Shown here one piece after another: positions 47,596 to 55,863 of a stretch of DNA of 64,000 nt (position 1 is the first letter of the stretch; each line of letters opens with the position of its first letter). The stretch lies in assembly GCF_024347315.1 (NCBI RefSeq), contig NZ_AP025461.1, forward strand, positions 248,001 to 312,000, in the 5' to 3' direction. The notes beneath the pieces are model-generated. The model saw only the letters and a list, made by a program, of their open reading frames with translations. It was not told the origin of the DNA and made no database searches. This stretch comes from Vibrio atlanticus. Lineage in GTDB: Bacteria; Pseudomonadota; Gammaproteobacteria; Enterobacterales; Vibrionaceae. The translations under genes were made by a program, and so were the position numbers.

Positions 47596-48420
47596 ATGTC
47601 TAGGGAAAATTCAGAGACACCTCTTCTCGAAGTGAAGAATCTATGTGTCGATTACATTACCGATGACGGCGATTTTAATGCCGTAAAATCCGTAAGCTTT
47701 AACATAGGCCAAGGCGAGATTTTTGGTTTAGCGGGAGAGTCAGGGTGTGGCAAAAGTACCATCGCATTTGCCATTAACCGCCTGCATAAGCCACCGGCTT
47801 TCATCTCTGGCGGGCAAATACTGTTTGGCGGGCAAGATTTGCTGAGCTTATCGGACAGCCACTTGAACACCTTACGTTGGAGTGAGATCGCAATGGTGTT
47901 CCAGAGCGCGATGAACTCGCTTAACCCTGTACTGACCATTGAAGAACAGTTTGCCGATGTATTGCGCCACCACAAGGGCATGAACAACGAGCAAGCAAAA
48001 GATCGCGCCGAAAAGTTACTCGACCTAGTCAATATCCCTCGCCACCGTCTAACCGAGTACCCGCACCAGTTTAGCGGTGGGATGCGTCAACGTTTGGTGA
48101 TTGCGATAGCTCTCGCGCTCAACCCTAAGTTGATTATCATGGATGAACCGACCACGGCACTGGATGTGGTTGTACAGCGCGAAATTCTGCAGCAAATACA
48201 CCAACTCAGAGAAGAGTTTGGTTTCTCAATATTGTTTATCACCCACGACCTCGCACTAATGAGCCAACTGTGCGATCGAATTGCCATCATGCGTCATGGA
48301 CAGATAGTTGAAGTCAACCAAGCCCATGAGATTCGCAATAACCCTCAGCACTCCTACACCCAAAAGCTATGGAGTTCCTTCCCCAATATTCACGAACACG
48401 CTCACGCAACTGCGTGCTAG
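47596..48420 (+). CDS. Opp/Dpp-type ABC transporter ATP-binding protein, D subunit
   Basis: About 274 residues. Walker A GESGCGKST, signature FSGGMRQRLVIAIAL, Walker B LIIMDEPTTALD, H-loop ITHDLALM. Resembles OppD/DppD. The ATG at 47596 was preferred over a GTG three codons upstream. It is followed after nine bases by an F-type partner, but no permease or binding-protein gene is adjacent. The Fur-like box suggests uptake of an iron-bearing peptide or siderophore; substrate unproven. Confidence 0.92.
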   Translation: MSRENSETPLLEVKNLCVDYITDDGDFNAVKSVSFNIGQGEIFGLAGESGCGKSTIAFAINRLHKPPAFISGGQILFGGQDLLSLSDSHLNTLRWSEIAMVFQSAMNSLNPVLTIEEQFADVLRHHKGMNNEQAKDRAEKLLDLVNIPRHRLTEYPHQFSGGMRQRLVIAIALALNPKLIIMDEPTTALDVVVQREILQQIHQLREEFGFSILFITHDLALMSQLCDRIAIMRHGQIVEVNQAHEIRNNPQHSYTQKLWSSFPNIHEHAHATAC

Positions 48421-48429
48421 GAGATCTCC

Positions 48430-49362
48430 ATGTCACAACCTATTTTTCAAGTAAAAAACCTCGTTAAAGAATTCACTGTTGGTGGTGGATTTGGCAAAGA
48501 AGAGATCTTTAGAGCACTGCATGGGGTGAGTTTTGATTTACATGCAGGTAAAACATTGGCACTGGTTGGCGAATCAGGCTGCGGGAAAAGCACCTGCGCT
48601 CGACTGATGACCAAAGTGTATCCGCCAACAGAGGGAGAAATACTGTTCAATGGCAGAGATATTTCTACCTTAAAAAGTCGTAAAGATATCTTGGATTACC
48701 GAAGCCGCGTGCAAATGATATTTCAAGACCCATTTGGCTCACTCAATCCAACCCACACCATTGAACACCACTTAACGCGGCCCCTTAAGATCCACAAGCA
48801 AGTTGCTACGAAACAAGCTCTCACAGAGCGTCTCAAAGAGTTGTTAACGCTGGTGGAGTTGCCCATCGAAACTCTCACCAAATACCCTCATGAGCTCAGT
48901 GGAGGCCAAAGACAGCGCATAAACTTAGCAAGAGCACTTGCAGTCGGTGCTGAGGTTATCCTTGCCGATGAACCCACCTCGATGTTGGATGTTTCAATAC
49001 GACTCGGTGTTTTGAACCTAATGCAGAGGATGAAGAAAGAGTTAGGGATAGGTTTTTTGTACATTACGCATGATCTCGCAACAGCACACTACATCGCAGA
49101 AGAGACGGCTGTGATGTACAAGGGACAGATCGTTGAGTGGGGATCAACCCAGTCGATCTTAACCAACCCACAACACCCGTACACTAAGTTGTTGATCTCT
49201 GCGGTACCGGATCCCGATCTACCATTTGGCGAACTCGTCAAAAATGAGCCAAACTATTCAATAGACGCTGATCGTATTCGTGAACAGAGCAGTGAAATAC
49301 AGCATGAGATCAAGCAAGTTTCAGATAATCACTATGTTAAACAGTGGGATAACGTTGCATGA
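48430..49362 (+). CDS. Opp/Dpp-type ABC transporter ATP-binding protein, F subunit
   Basis: 310 residues. Walker A GESGCGKST, signature LSGGQRQRINLARAL, Walker B VILADEPTSMLD, H-loop ITHDLATA, and the extra C-terminal tail typical of OppF/DppF. Pairs with the D-type ATPase just upstream. GGAGATC precedes the ATG. Its stop overlaps the next start (ATGA), so all three genes are coupled. Confidence 0.92.
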   Translation: MSQPIFQVKNLVKEFTVGGGFGKEEIFRALHGVSFDLHAGKTLALVGESGCGKSTCARLMTKVYPPTEGEILFNGRDISTLKSRKDILDYRSRVQMIFQDPFGSLNPTHTIEHHLTRPLKIHKQVATKQALTERLKELLTLVELPIETLTKYPHELSGGQRQRINLARALAVGAEVILADEPTSMLDVSIRLGVLNLMQRMKKELGIGFLYITHDLATAHYIAEETAVMYKGQIVEWGSTQSILTNPQHPYTKLLISAVPDPDLPFGELVKNEPNYSIDADRIREQSSEIQHEIKQVSDNHYVKQWDNVA

Positions 49363-49904
49363 ATGAACTAGACACTTGGTTAGAGCGGATCGGAAATTGG
49401 TACAAAGACCGAAAGCATGATCAAGTGGAGAAGTTAGAGCCTTTGATCTTAACGCCTCCAGATGCACTCTGGGGGCCTTTGATCACGGATGAACAGAGCA
49501 AAGGCATCGCATGCTGGTTAGACGGATGCTTGAGAATCTTTACGTTTTATCGATATAAAGATGAAATTCTGACGGCATCGACAAAGCTTCCACCACCAAG
49601 CCCACCATCTATCTCAAACGAACTTTGTGGCTCGCACCATCAGGAAAAAGCTTTCCAATACCTGATGTTTGCCTATAGTAAGCTTCAAGCTGTGTCTTGT
49701 AATCCAAAATCAGAACCTGACTTACAAGAGTGGTGTACACAGCGGCTACAGCACTTGTGTGTATTGGCTTTGGAGTTTACCAACCAACAACAAGAACCGC
49801 GCTGGAAAGAAGAATCAGAAAAATTGATCGAATCGCATGTACGCTTTATGGCAAGTCAACACCAGAACGATGATCAAGGTATAGCTCTACGTCAACTGCA
49901 CTGA
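49359..49904 (+). CDS. Hypothetical protein coupled to the ABC ATPases
   Basis: 181 residues, cytoplasmic (no signal or membrane segment), rich in Trp, Gln and Glu, mostly helical. Three Cys-containing segments and a Pro-rich stretch (TKLPPPSPPS) are visible. No family recognised. It overlaps the ATPase gene by four bases and ends the operon, which suggests a role in the same uptake system, for example release of iron or cargo handling, but that is inference. Confidence 0.7.
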   Translation: MNELDTWLERIGNWYKDRKHDQVEKLEPLILTPPDALWGPLITDEQSKGIACWLDGCLRIFTFYRYKDEILTASTKLPPPSPPSISNELCGSHHQEKAFQYLMFAYSKLQAVSCNPKSEPDLQEWCTQRLQHLCVLALEFTNQQQEPRWKEESEKLIESHVRFMASQHQNDDQGIALRQLH

Positions 49905-49974
49905 TCCACTCCTTGTTCAACCCCTGTTCGATCAAGCATCAAAGCTGAACCCCATCAAAAATAAGCACCTTAGA

Positions 49975-50001
49975 AAGCATGATCTCACCTTGATCATGCT
50001 T
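49975..50001. repeat. Inverted pair of RctB-type iteron cores
   Basis: AAGCATGATC (49975-49984) and GATCATGCTT (49992-50001) face each other across a 7-base spacer, a perfect 10-bp inverted repeat. The same core makes up the origin iterons 2.5 kb away. It may be an RctB or Dam-sensitive binding site outside the origin. Confidence 0.8.
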
Positions 50002-50075
50002 CAGGAGCGGACTCCATAAGCTGTAGAATTTAAATGGTAAGCTTTTGAATGTTAATGATTAGCCGAATTACAGGC

Positions 50076-50110
50076 AAAAAAAAAGCGAGTCCCTTAGGAA
50101 CTCGCAAAAA
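50076..50110. terminator. Terminator between ABC operon and rctB
   Basis: Stem GCGAGTCC/GGAACTCGC with one mismatch (50085-50105). Nine A lie left, giving a T-run for the minus strand, and CAAAAATC right. Confidence 0.65.
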
Positions 50111-50333
50111 TCTATTCAGTATGATGTAACAAAATATGAGCCAATCTATTAATCATAAGAAAGGACAAAAGGTTGTCTATTCGGGATAAATAATAATCAA
50201 CTGGATGCGCTACATTGTCATCAATTTGTCAGCGTTAGGTGCGGTTTTAATCAGCACCTAATGTGTTCAAACTATCCATTCGTCGGCCGTAAATATGGGC
50301 TTCTTACAACTGAGCAGTGACATTGATTGGTGA

Positions 50334-52313
50334 CTAGTGGCCAATCGCCATTTCGTCGAGCGCTAAGAACACGTTTTCGTCTAAATGACCTTCGTGAACT
50401 TGTTTACACACTTTACGACGCACAGCTAAACCAGAGATCAAACGCTCAATAGACAAGTGTCGATTGCTGGTGCTGTCACGGTCGTTGTAAAGCTCAATCA
50501 AGCGACTCAGTGTTTCGTATGGGATAACGTCCTCCCCTACTCTCAACCAATCAAGCTTCTCAATGAGCTCAGAACACTCTTCTTTGATTGAAGCATGTGA
50601 ATGCCCTGTCATAGCAGATAAAGCCGTTATACTGCGTTCTAGAGCCTCTGCAGAGGTATATTTAGAGAGAGTAATCATGATCTCGTCAGCGTTGATCTCA
50701 ACAGAGTGTTTACGCTGCTTAACTCGACGTCCCAATTTGCCTCTTGGCGACGGTGCTTTGCGCTGAATTGGCTCAAACTCACCATCGATAATCTCAGACA
50801 ACTCTTCCAATTTCTGCTTAGACACCATTTCATTACGCAGTGGGTTCGGTAACGTTGGTGCCATATTACGCTTGCCTGCATTGGTGGTGCGTGCTCTTGA
50901 GTAACGTAAGACTTCTTCCACATTACATTTGATATCAACCTGATAATCAGTCGTTTTTCCTTTTTCGATCAACGCGGTGATCGTTAAGTGATAACCCCAA
51001 AGGTTAACCAGGAAGGTATCTTCTTGATCCCCTACTTCACCTAACTTTCTGAGCTCGCGGATCAGATCCATCGAGAAACGACGCCAATCGATGTTACGCG
51101 CCAATTTCTGGTTGAGCTCACTGAGCAACATGCTATCTGAATGGCGACGTGCCATGCGGCTTCTAAAGTACGAATACATTTGGAAGACCAAGGTATGTTG
51201 CTTCAGGATTTCTGGCGGAAATAGGAAGAAATAGTCACGCGTCAGCAGCTCTTCGTAGAACGAAGGTTCCCAAACCAGGATGTATAGGTTCGGTTTAATG
51301 CGAATTTCGCCGTCAGAGCCTTCTGTAGGCGCTTCTTCCGATGCGGTAATGGTTCTAGCTAGGAATCGGAAACGATCACTCTTAAAGCCTTCTGGCATGT
51401 TCTCGCTAAGCCAACGGCCTGTGAGCTCATGCAATTGGAAATCGGTAAATTCGATACGATCAATACTGTCACGGATCGAATCACGTGCCGGCCCGCTGTC
51501 TTTCTTGCCACGCAAGGACAAAATATCCGTGATGTAAAGTGGTGTTTTGTTCGGTGTGTGTTTCGCGTCTAGATGGTAATCATCTTGGTGATGATCATGA
51601 TATTGAACAGTAAGCGTGAATAACGCGAATAGCGTCATCAGATCATCAACCGTCATAATGTTTTTTGAAGATCGTGTCTCGATCACCGCTCGAGTGCCAG
51701 AGATCGAAACCATTGATTTTTGGTAGCTCTTGCGCGTTCTAGGGGGCGCTAAGGCTTGATCAATAATACCCGCCCAATTGGTTGGCGACACAATAAATTG
51801 ATCGGCTTCGTCTTTCATCGTTGGTGGGGTATTGAGTCCGTGTTCATTCAATAAGCGTTTGTTGACTTTGGTTTGAGCTAGAGCTTTAGATCGCTTTTGC
51901 TTCTCATTTTGCTTCACGCTTTCTGTCACTAAGCTAGTAGCACCCAGTACTGATATCAATTGGTTTGGGTTAACAAAGCGATGCAGCATAGTTTTACCAG
52001 CAAGACCTTCTTCAAAGCGAACCGGAATTTGCCTGAAAAGACCGATACTGACCGCAGCTCTTAACCTTTGCTGTAAGGCTGCACGAGTAACTTGACCATC
52101 GGTTGATTCAATAATCTCGGTAGTAGAAACGTAACCGTCTTTGCTGCTAAACCCACGAAGTGAAATTAGGTTAAGAAGCTCAACGATGCTTTTGGTGACA
52201 CCTTTGAAGTGTTGATATTGTTCTATCCATTCAACGGCTGTTTCAGATACCTCAAATAAATGACCATCTTTGTGGCTTCGTGCCTTAATTAACAATTTCT
52301 CTTCTGGTTTCAT
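50334..52313 (-). CDS. rctB: Chromosome 2 replication initiator RctB
   Basis: 659 residues, the length of Vibrio RctB, which binds iterons and opens oriC2. The N-terminal region through about 500 has the family's winged-helix DNA-binding modules (for example TTEIIESTDGQVTRAALQQRLRAAV) and basic stretches; the C-terminal part is variable. It lies next to the iteron array and reads away from it, so autorepression through an upstream iteron (52369-52380) is expected. RctB activity is known to depend on Dam methylation of GATC in the iterons; each iteron here contains GATC. Identity is strong by length, position and neighbours. Confidence 0.95.
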   Translation of the reverse strand: MKPEEKLLIKARSHKDGHLFEVSETAVEWIEQYQHFKGVTKSIVELLNLISLRGFSSKDGYVSTTEIIESTDGQVTRAALQQRLRAAVSIGLFRQIPVRFEEGLAGKTMLHRFVNPNQLISVLGATSLVTESVKQNEKQKRSKALAQTKVNKRLLNEHGLNTPPTMKDEADQFIVSPTNWAGIIDQALAPPRTRKSYQKSMVSISGTRAVIETRSSKNIMTVDDLMTLFALFTLTVQYHDHHQDDYHLDAKHTPNKTPLYITDILSLRGKKDSGPARDSIRDSIDRIEFTDFQLHELTGRWLSENMPEGFKSDRFRFLARTITASEEAPTEGSDGEIRIKPNLYILVWEPSFYEELLTRDYFFLFPPEILKQHTLVFQMYSYFRSRMARRHSDSMLLSELNQKLARNIDWRRFSMDLIRELRKLGEVGDQEDTFLVNLWGYHLTITALIEKGKTTDYQVDIKCNVEEVLRYSRARTTNAGKRNMAPTLPNPLRNEMVSKQKLEELSEIIDGEFEPIQRKAPSPRGKLGRRVKQRKHSVEINADEIMITLSKYTSAEALERSITALSAMTGHSHASIKEECSELIEKLDWLRVGEDVIPYETLSRLIELYNDRDSTSNRHLSIERLISGLAVRRKVCKQVHEGHLDENVFLALDEMAIGH

Positions 52314-52368
52314 TTTTGATCCGTATCACACTAACCGTAATTTCACTATAGTTCCTGAATGATAAAGA

Positions 52369-52380
52369 AAGAATGATCAT
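52369..52380 (-). promoter_or_regulatory. Iteron-like site in the rctB promoter region
   Basis: AAGAATGATCAT, one or two changes from the AAGCATGATCAT iteron, about 55 bases before the rctB start. A single site in the promoter is the expected place for autoregulation. Confidence 0.6.
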
Positions 52381-52520
52381 AAATAAAGAGAATTTATTGG
52401 CTTTTAAATAACTGATCTTTTTGATTAATATGATCTTAAATGATTAAGTGATCTAATGATCTGGCTGTTTTTGTGACTTTAAGTTACTGAATTTAAAGGT
52501 TTATAATAAAACCCCTTGGA

Positions 52521-52646
52521 AAGCATGATCATAAAAACCCCGAAACTATGATCATTAAATCAAAGAAAGCATGATCACAGAACACCAGAAGTATGATCAT
52601 TAAGTCATTGTAAGCATGATCATTATTGGCTTGAAAGCATGATCAT
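52521..52646. repeat. Six phased 12-mer iterons of oriC2
   Basis: 12-mers with consensus AAGCATGATCAT start at 52521, 52544, 52567, 52589, 52612 and 52635. Spacing is 22-23 bp, about two helix turns, so all face the same side. Each contains a GATC Dam site. Sites 2 and 4 have variants (AACTATGATCAT, AAGTATGATCAT). This is the RctB-binding array. Confidence 0.93.
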
Positions 52647-52660
52647 TATACTTATACAGC

Positions 52661-52669
52661 TTATCCACA
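52661..52669 (+). promoter_or_regulatory. DnaA box in oriC2
   Basis: Perfect consensus TTATCCACA, 15 bases after the last phased iteron. Confidence 0.9.
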
Positions 52670-52864
52670 GTTCGGAAGTCAACATCATCTTCTAAGTCAC
52701 TTCATACAACTCAATGCGGATATTTATGATGGCCAATCTATCGGAACAATGATCAAGTGATGGTACTTTTTTATCCTTCCCGCCCTATTGAGGATAAAAT
52801 TTAACCTGTATCTGTTGAAAATGGATAGCTTTGATGTATTTAGCGTAGGTGGGAGTTAACTAGG

Positions 52865-53152
52865 AAGCATGATCATGAAATTGTCTTGTTTGCGTATTCT
52901 CGGTCAGTGTAGATTGAATTTTCAATCATTGAGCCCTTATAGACGTTGAATCCCCATTACAAAAGCATTTGTCCGTAACTTAGCTCTTAAATTACATGCT
53001 TCCGGAACGATATTTACTTGATCATTTTTCCGGAGTTTGATCATTTGTAATGTGCAGTTGCTCGGATCAATATTGCTAAGTTTGCGCCTTGATCATGCTT
53101 CATAATTTGGTGTTATTAATTCTCTTACATTAGATGTGTTCCATGATCATTC
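52865..53152. repeat. Scattered single iterons in the regulatory half of oriC2
   Basis: AAGCATGATCAT at 52865-52876 (+), an inverted copy GATCATGCTT at 53091-53100, and partial TGATCATT copies near 53019, 53038 and 53144. TGATCATTTTTCCGGA (from 53019) and TGATCATTCTTCCGCT (from 53144) are partial direct repeats. These may be the longer (29/39-mer type) regulatory sites, which are not resolved here. Confidence 0.65.
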
Positions 53153-53339
53153 TTCCGCTCAGGTTAGAATCCTCTGTTGTTTTTTTGCACCTCCTCTTGT
53201 CTTATGTTTTGAATTTTTTGTCCATTGAGCGTTTTTTAATTTTTATTGAATTGAAAATCTATAAATTCGAATGCAAATCACACCAACCGTAATCTATGGT
53301 TGTGTTTCAATCGTTCCGCAGCTTTTTAGGGATAATTTC

Positions 53340-53354
53340 ATTTACATTGTAAAT
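53340..53354. promoter_or_regulatory. parS2 site upstream of parA2
   Basis: ATTTACATTGTAAAT, exact fit to the chromosome 2 parS consensus NTTTACANTGTAAAN. About 220 bases before parA2. Confidence 0.88.
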
Positions 53355-53574
53355 AAGTGATGCTGTAACATTTTAAAAGTGCACTAGAAATAACATGGTT
53401 GTGCATGATGAAAATGATGGCTTTTAGTATTACTCTGAGGTGATGTTTCATCAAATTGTAAAAACACTGTCTATTTTATGTGAGTTTACTCATAAATGCA
53501 TGTTCATGTTTTTGTTGTGTTTGTTGTTAATCGCTGTACAATTTGTACTTAGTTAATCATTACGGAAACTGGCA

Positions 53575-54792
53575 ATGAAAAGAGAACAAACGATTGATAA
53601 GCTCTATCAGCTAGCCGAACAAACTCAACAAGTTCAGGCTGACCGAATTGAGATTATTTTGGAAGAGCGAAGTGATGAACATTTCCCTCCAATGTCTAAA
53701 GCTATGATGGAGACTCGTTCTGGTTTAACGCGTCGTAAACTCGATGAAGCGATCACTAAACTTGAAGCTGATGGCCATCAGTTTACAAAGAACAACGCCA
53801 ATCACTACTCGATTTCATTGACAGAAGCTCACATGTTGATGGACGCGGCAGAAGTGCCAAAGTTCCATCAACGTAAGCAGCATGCTGACAATAAACCATG
53901 GATTATCAACGTACAAAACCAAAAGGGTGGTACGGGGAAATCAATGACGGCAGTTCACTTAGCTGCGTGTTTATCTCTAAATTTGGATAAGCGCTACCGT
54001 ATCTGTCTGATTGACTTGGATCCACAAGGCTCTTTGCGTCTGTTTTTAAACCCACAAATTAGTGGTGCAGAGCATGACAGCATTTATTCTGCAGTTGATA
54101 TCATGTTGGATAATGTGCCAGAAGAGCAGGATGTTGACCTAGAATTCTTGCGTAAGAACGTGCTGTTGCCAACTCAGTATCCTAACTTGAAGACTATTTC
54201 AGCCTTCCCAGAAGATGCGATGTTTAATGCTGAAGCATGGCAAAGCCTGTCTAGAGATCAGTCACTTGATATTGTTCGTCTTTTGAAAGAAAAGCTTATC
54301 GACAAAATCGCCGATGATTTTGATGTGATCATGATTGATACTGGGCCACACGTGGACCCGTTAGTGTGGAATGCAATGTACGCGTCGAACGCACTTTTAA
54401 TTCCATGTGCAGCCAAGCGTTTGGACTGGGCTTCAACGGTTAACTTCTTCCAGCACTTGCCAACGGTTTATGAAATGTTCCCGGACGATTGGAAAGGGCT
54501 TGAGTTCGTTCGTCTAATGCCAACGATGTTTGAAGACGACAACAAAAAACAGGTATCAGTTCTGACTGAGATGAACTACCTGTTGAATGACCAAGTAATG
54601 ATGGCCACGATTCCAAGAAGCCGCGCCTTTGAAACTTGTGCTGACACTTACAGCACGGTTTTCGATCTGACGGTAAGCGACTTTGAGGGCGGTAAGAAAA
54701 CTCTGGCTGTGGCTCAAGACGCAGTACAAAAAAGTGCTCTAGAATTAGAGCGTGTATTACATAGCAACTGGCCTTCACTTAATCAGGGATAA
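53575..54792 (+). CDS. parA: Chromosome 2 partition ATPase ParA2
   Basis: 405 residues. An N-terminal helix-turn-helix extension of about 100 residues is followed by the ATPase: Walker A QNQKGGTGKSMTAVHLA (about 114-130), Walker A' region CLIDLDPQGSL and IMIDTGPHVDPL. The extension is as in P1-type ParA, so it may also act at its own promoter. Moves the oriC2 region with ParB2. GGAAACTGGC before ATG gives a weak ribosome site. Confidence 0.95.
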   Translation: MKREQTIDKLYQLAEQTQQVQADRIEIILEERSDEHFPPMSKAMMETRSGLTRRKLDEAITKLEADGHQFTKNNANHYSISLTEAHMLMDAAEVPKFHQRKQHADNKPWIINVQNQKGGTGKSMTAVHLAACLSLNLDKRYRICLIDLDPQGSLRLFLNPQISGAEHDSIYSAVDIMLDNVPEEQDVDLEFLRKNVLLPTQYPNLKTISAFPEDAMFNAEAWQSLSRDQSLDIVRLLKEKLIDKIADDFDVIMIDTGPHVDPLVWNAMYASNALLIPCAAKRLDWASTVNFFQHLPTVYEMFPDDWKGLEFVRLMPTMFEDDNKKQVSVLTEMNYLLNDQVMMATIPRSRAFETCADTYSTVFDLTVSDFEGGKKTLAVAQDAVQKSALELERVLHSNWPSLNQG

Positions 54793-54797
54793 CAAGA

Positions 54798-55772
54798 ATG
54801 GCAATTAAAACATCTGACTTAAATGCAAAGCTATTTGGTAAAGCAAACAAACGTCGCGTAGCTACGCCACAAGAAGCTCAAACTGCGGTAAAAGAGCAAG
54901 CTCAAGTGATTGAGCTTTCTGTTGCGGGTGAAGATTTAGTTTCATTTGAATTGGTTCGAATTCCAGCCGCTGATGTAGCAACACGAACGGTTGTTTTTGA
55001 AGAGAATGCTCGTGAGCAGTCTTTCTTGAATGAGCACGCGCTTTCTGACGTACTAACTACGCTTAAAGAGCGCGGCCAGCAATATCCAGCGGTTGGCCGT
55101 AAGAACAAAGACGGCAAGATTGAAGTTCTTGATGGTAGCCGTCGTCGTATGTCATGTATTTTGGCTGACAAAGAGTTCTTGATCTATGTCGCTGAAAACA
55201 TTAACGGCGAACATGCTAAGTTTTTATCAGATGTAGCTAACGCTCATAAACCACTTTCTCTCTATGAGAAGGGGAAGGAGATGCAAGCGAAGCTTGATAA
55301 AGGCGAAGCTGAAGACCAGAAAGCACTCGCTAAAATGTTCCAGTGCAGTGAAGCTTTGGTGAGTGGCGCGTTGAAAGCGGCCGCTTTACCACTTGAATTA
55401 TTACAAGCTTACCCAAATGTGAGCGATCTTGGCCGTCCGACTATTGTTAAGTTACACAAACAATTTAACGGTCTTACTAGTGAGCAGCAACAAACATTAC
55501 TGACCAAGTGTGGTGCTTCTGAAGGTTTTGTGTGGCAGCGCAGCGAAGCTCAAGGCGTAACTCGTTTAACAAAAGACGTGACAGAGACTTTAGAAGGTTG
55601 GGTGCTCGAACTAGCACCAACACCCGCGAAGAAAGCGTCTCCAAAAGTTGAACTTATTAAAGGTAGAGCGTCATATAGCCGTAAGGGTTCAAACTTGGCG
55701 TTAAATCTTAAGAAAGTCGATGATACAACAATGGAAGAAATCCTAGCATTCGTACAATCTAAGTTAGACTAA
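54798..55772 (+). CDS. parB: Chromosome 2 centromere-binding protein ParB2
   Basis: 324 residues. N-terminal ParB/CTPase region with VFEENAREQSF, PAVGRKNKDGKIEVLDGSRRRMSC (arginine patch), central HTH around DQKALAKMFQCSEALVSGALKAA, and a C-terminal dimer domain. Six bases after parA2; binds the parS2 palindromes at 53340, 57980, 58057 and 58083. Terminator follows at 55796-55820. Confidence 0.95.
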   Translation: MAIKTSDLNAKLFGKANKRRVATPQEAQTAVKEQAQVIELSVAGEDLVSFELVRIPAADVATRTVVFEENAREQSFLNEHALSDVLTTLKERGQQYPAVGRKNKDGKIEVLDGSRRRMSCILADKEFLIYVAENINGEHAKFLSDVANAHKPLSLYEKGKEMQAKLDKGEAEDQKALAKMFQCSEALVSGALKAAALPLELLQAYPNVSDLGRPTIVKLHKQFNGLTSEQQQTLLTKCGASEGFVWQRSEAQGVTRLTKDVTETLEGWVLELAPTPAKKASPKVELIKGRASYSRKGSNLALNLKKVDDTTMEEILAFVQSKLD

Positions 55773-55795
55773 GTCACGACTTTCATTACTCCTCT

Positions 55796-55820
55796 AAAGC
55801 CGCTTTATGCGGCTTTTTAT
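55796..55820 (+). terminator. Terminator of parA2-parB2
   Basis: Stem AAAGCCGC/GCGGCTTT with a 5-base loop (55796-55816), then TTTAT. Confidence 0.87.
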
Positions 55821-55863
55821 TTGGCTGTGATAAACTGTGTTTAGATGAATCTGGACGCTAACT

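Larger units (their letters stand above)
49905..50333. other. Region between ABC operon and rctB
   Basis: 429 bases without a gene. Contains the inverted iteron pair at 49975-50001 and the terminator at 50076-50110. The remainder up to the rctB stop holds nothing recognised. Confidence 0.75.
52314..53574. other. Origin of replication of chromosome 2 (oriC2) and rctA-like region
   Basis: 1261 bases between rctB and parA2 with no convincing gene. From rctB outward it holds an iteron in the rctB promoter, a GATC-rich stretch, six phased iterons (52521-52646), a DnaA box (52661-52669), further single iterons (about 52865, 53091, 53143), a TCCGGA-flanked TGATCATT segment (about 52999-53050) and a parS2 site (53340-53354). 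The side toward parA2 corresponds in position to the rctA/inc regulatory part of other Vibrio. T-rich stretches there could be the unwinding element. Confidence 0.93.

Noticed and set aside
53155..53574. Possible rctA gene between oriC2 and parA2
   Set aside because: No frame with ribosome site and protein-like composition was found. The segment is treated as a regulatory region.
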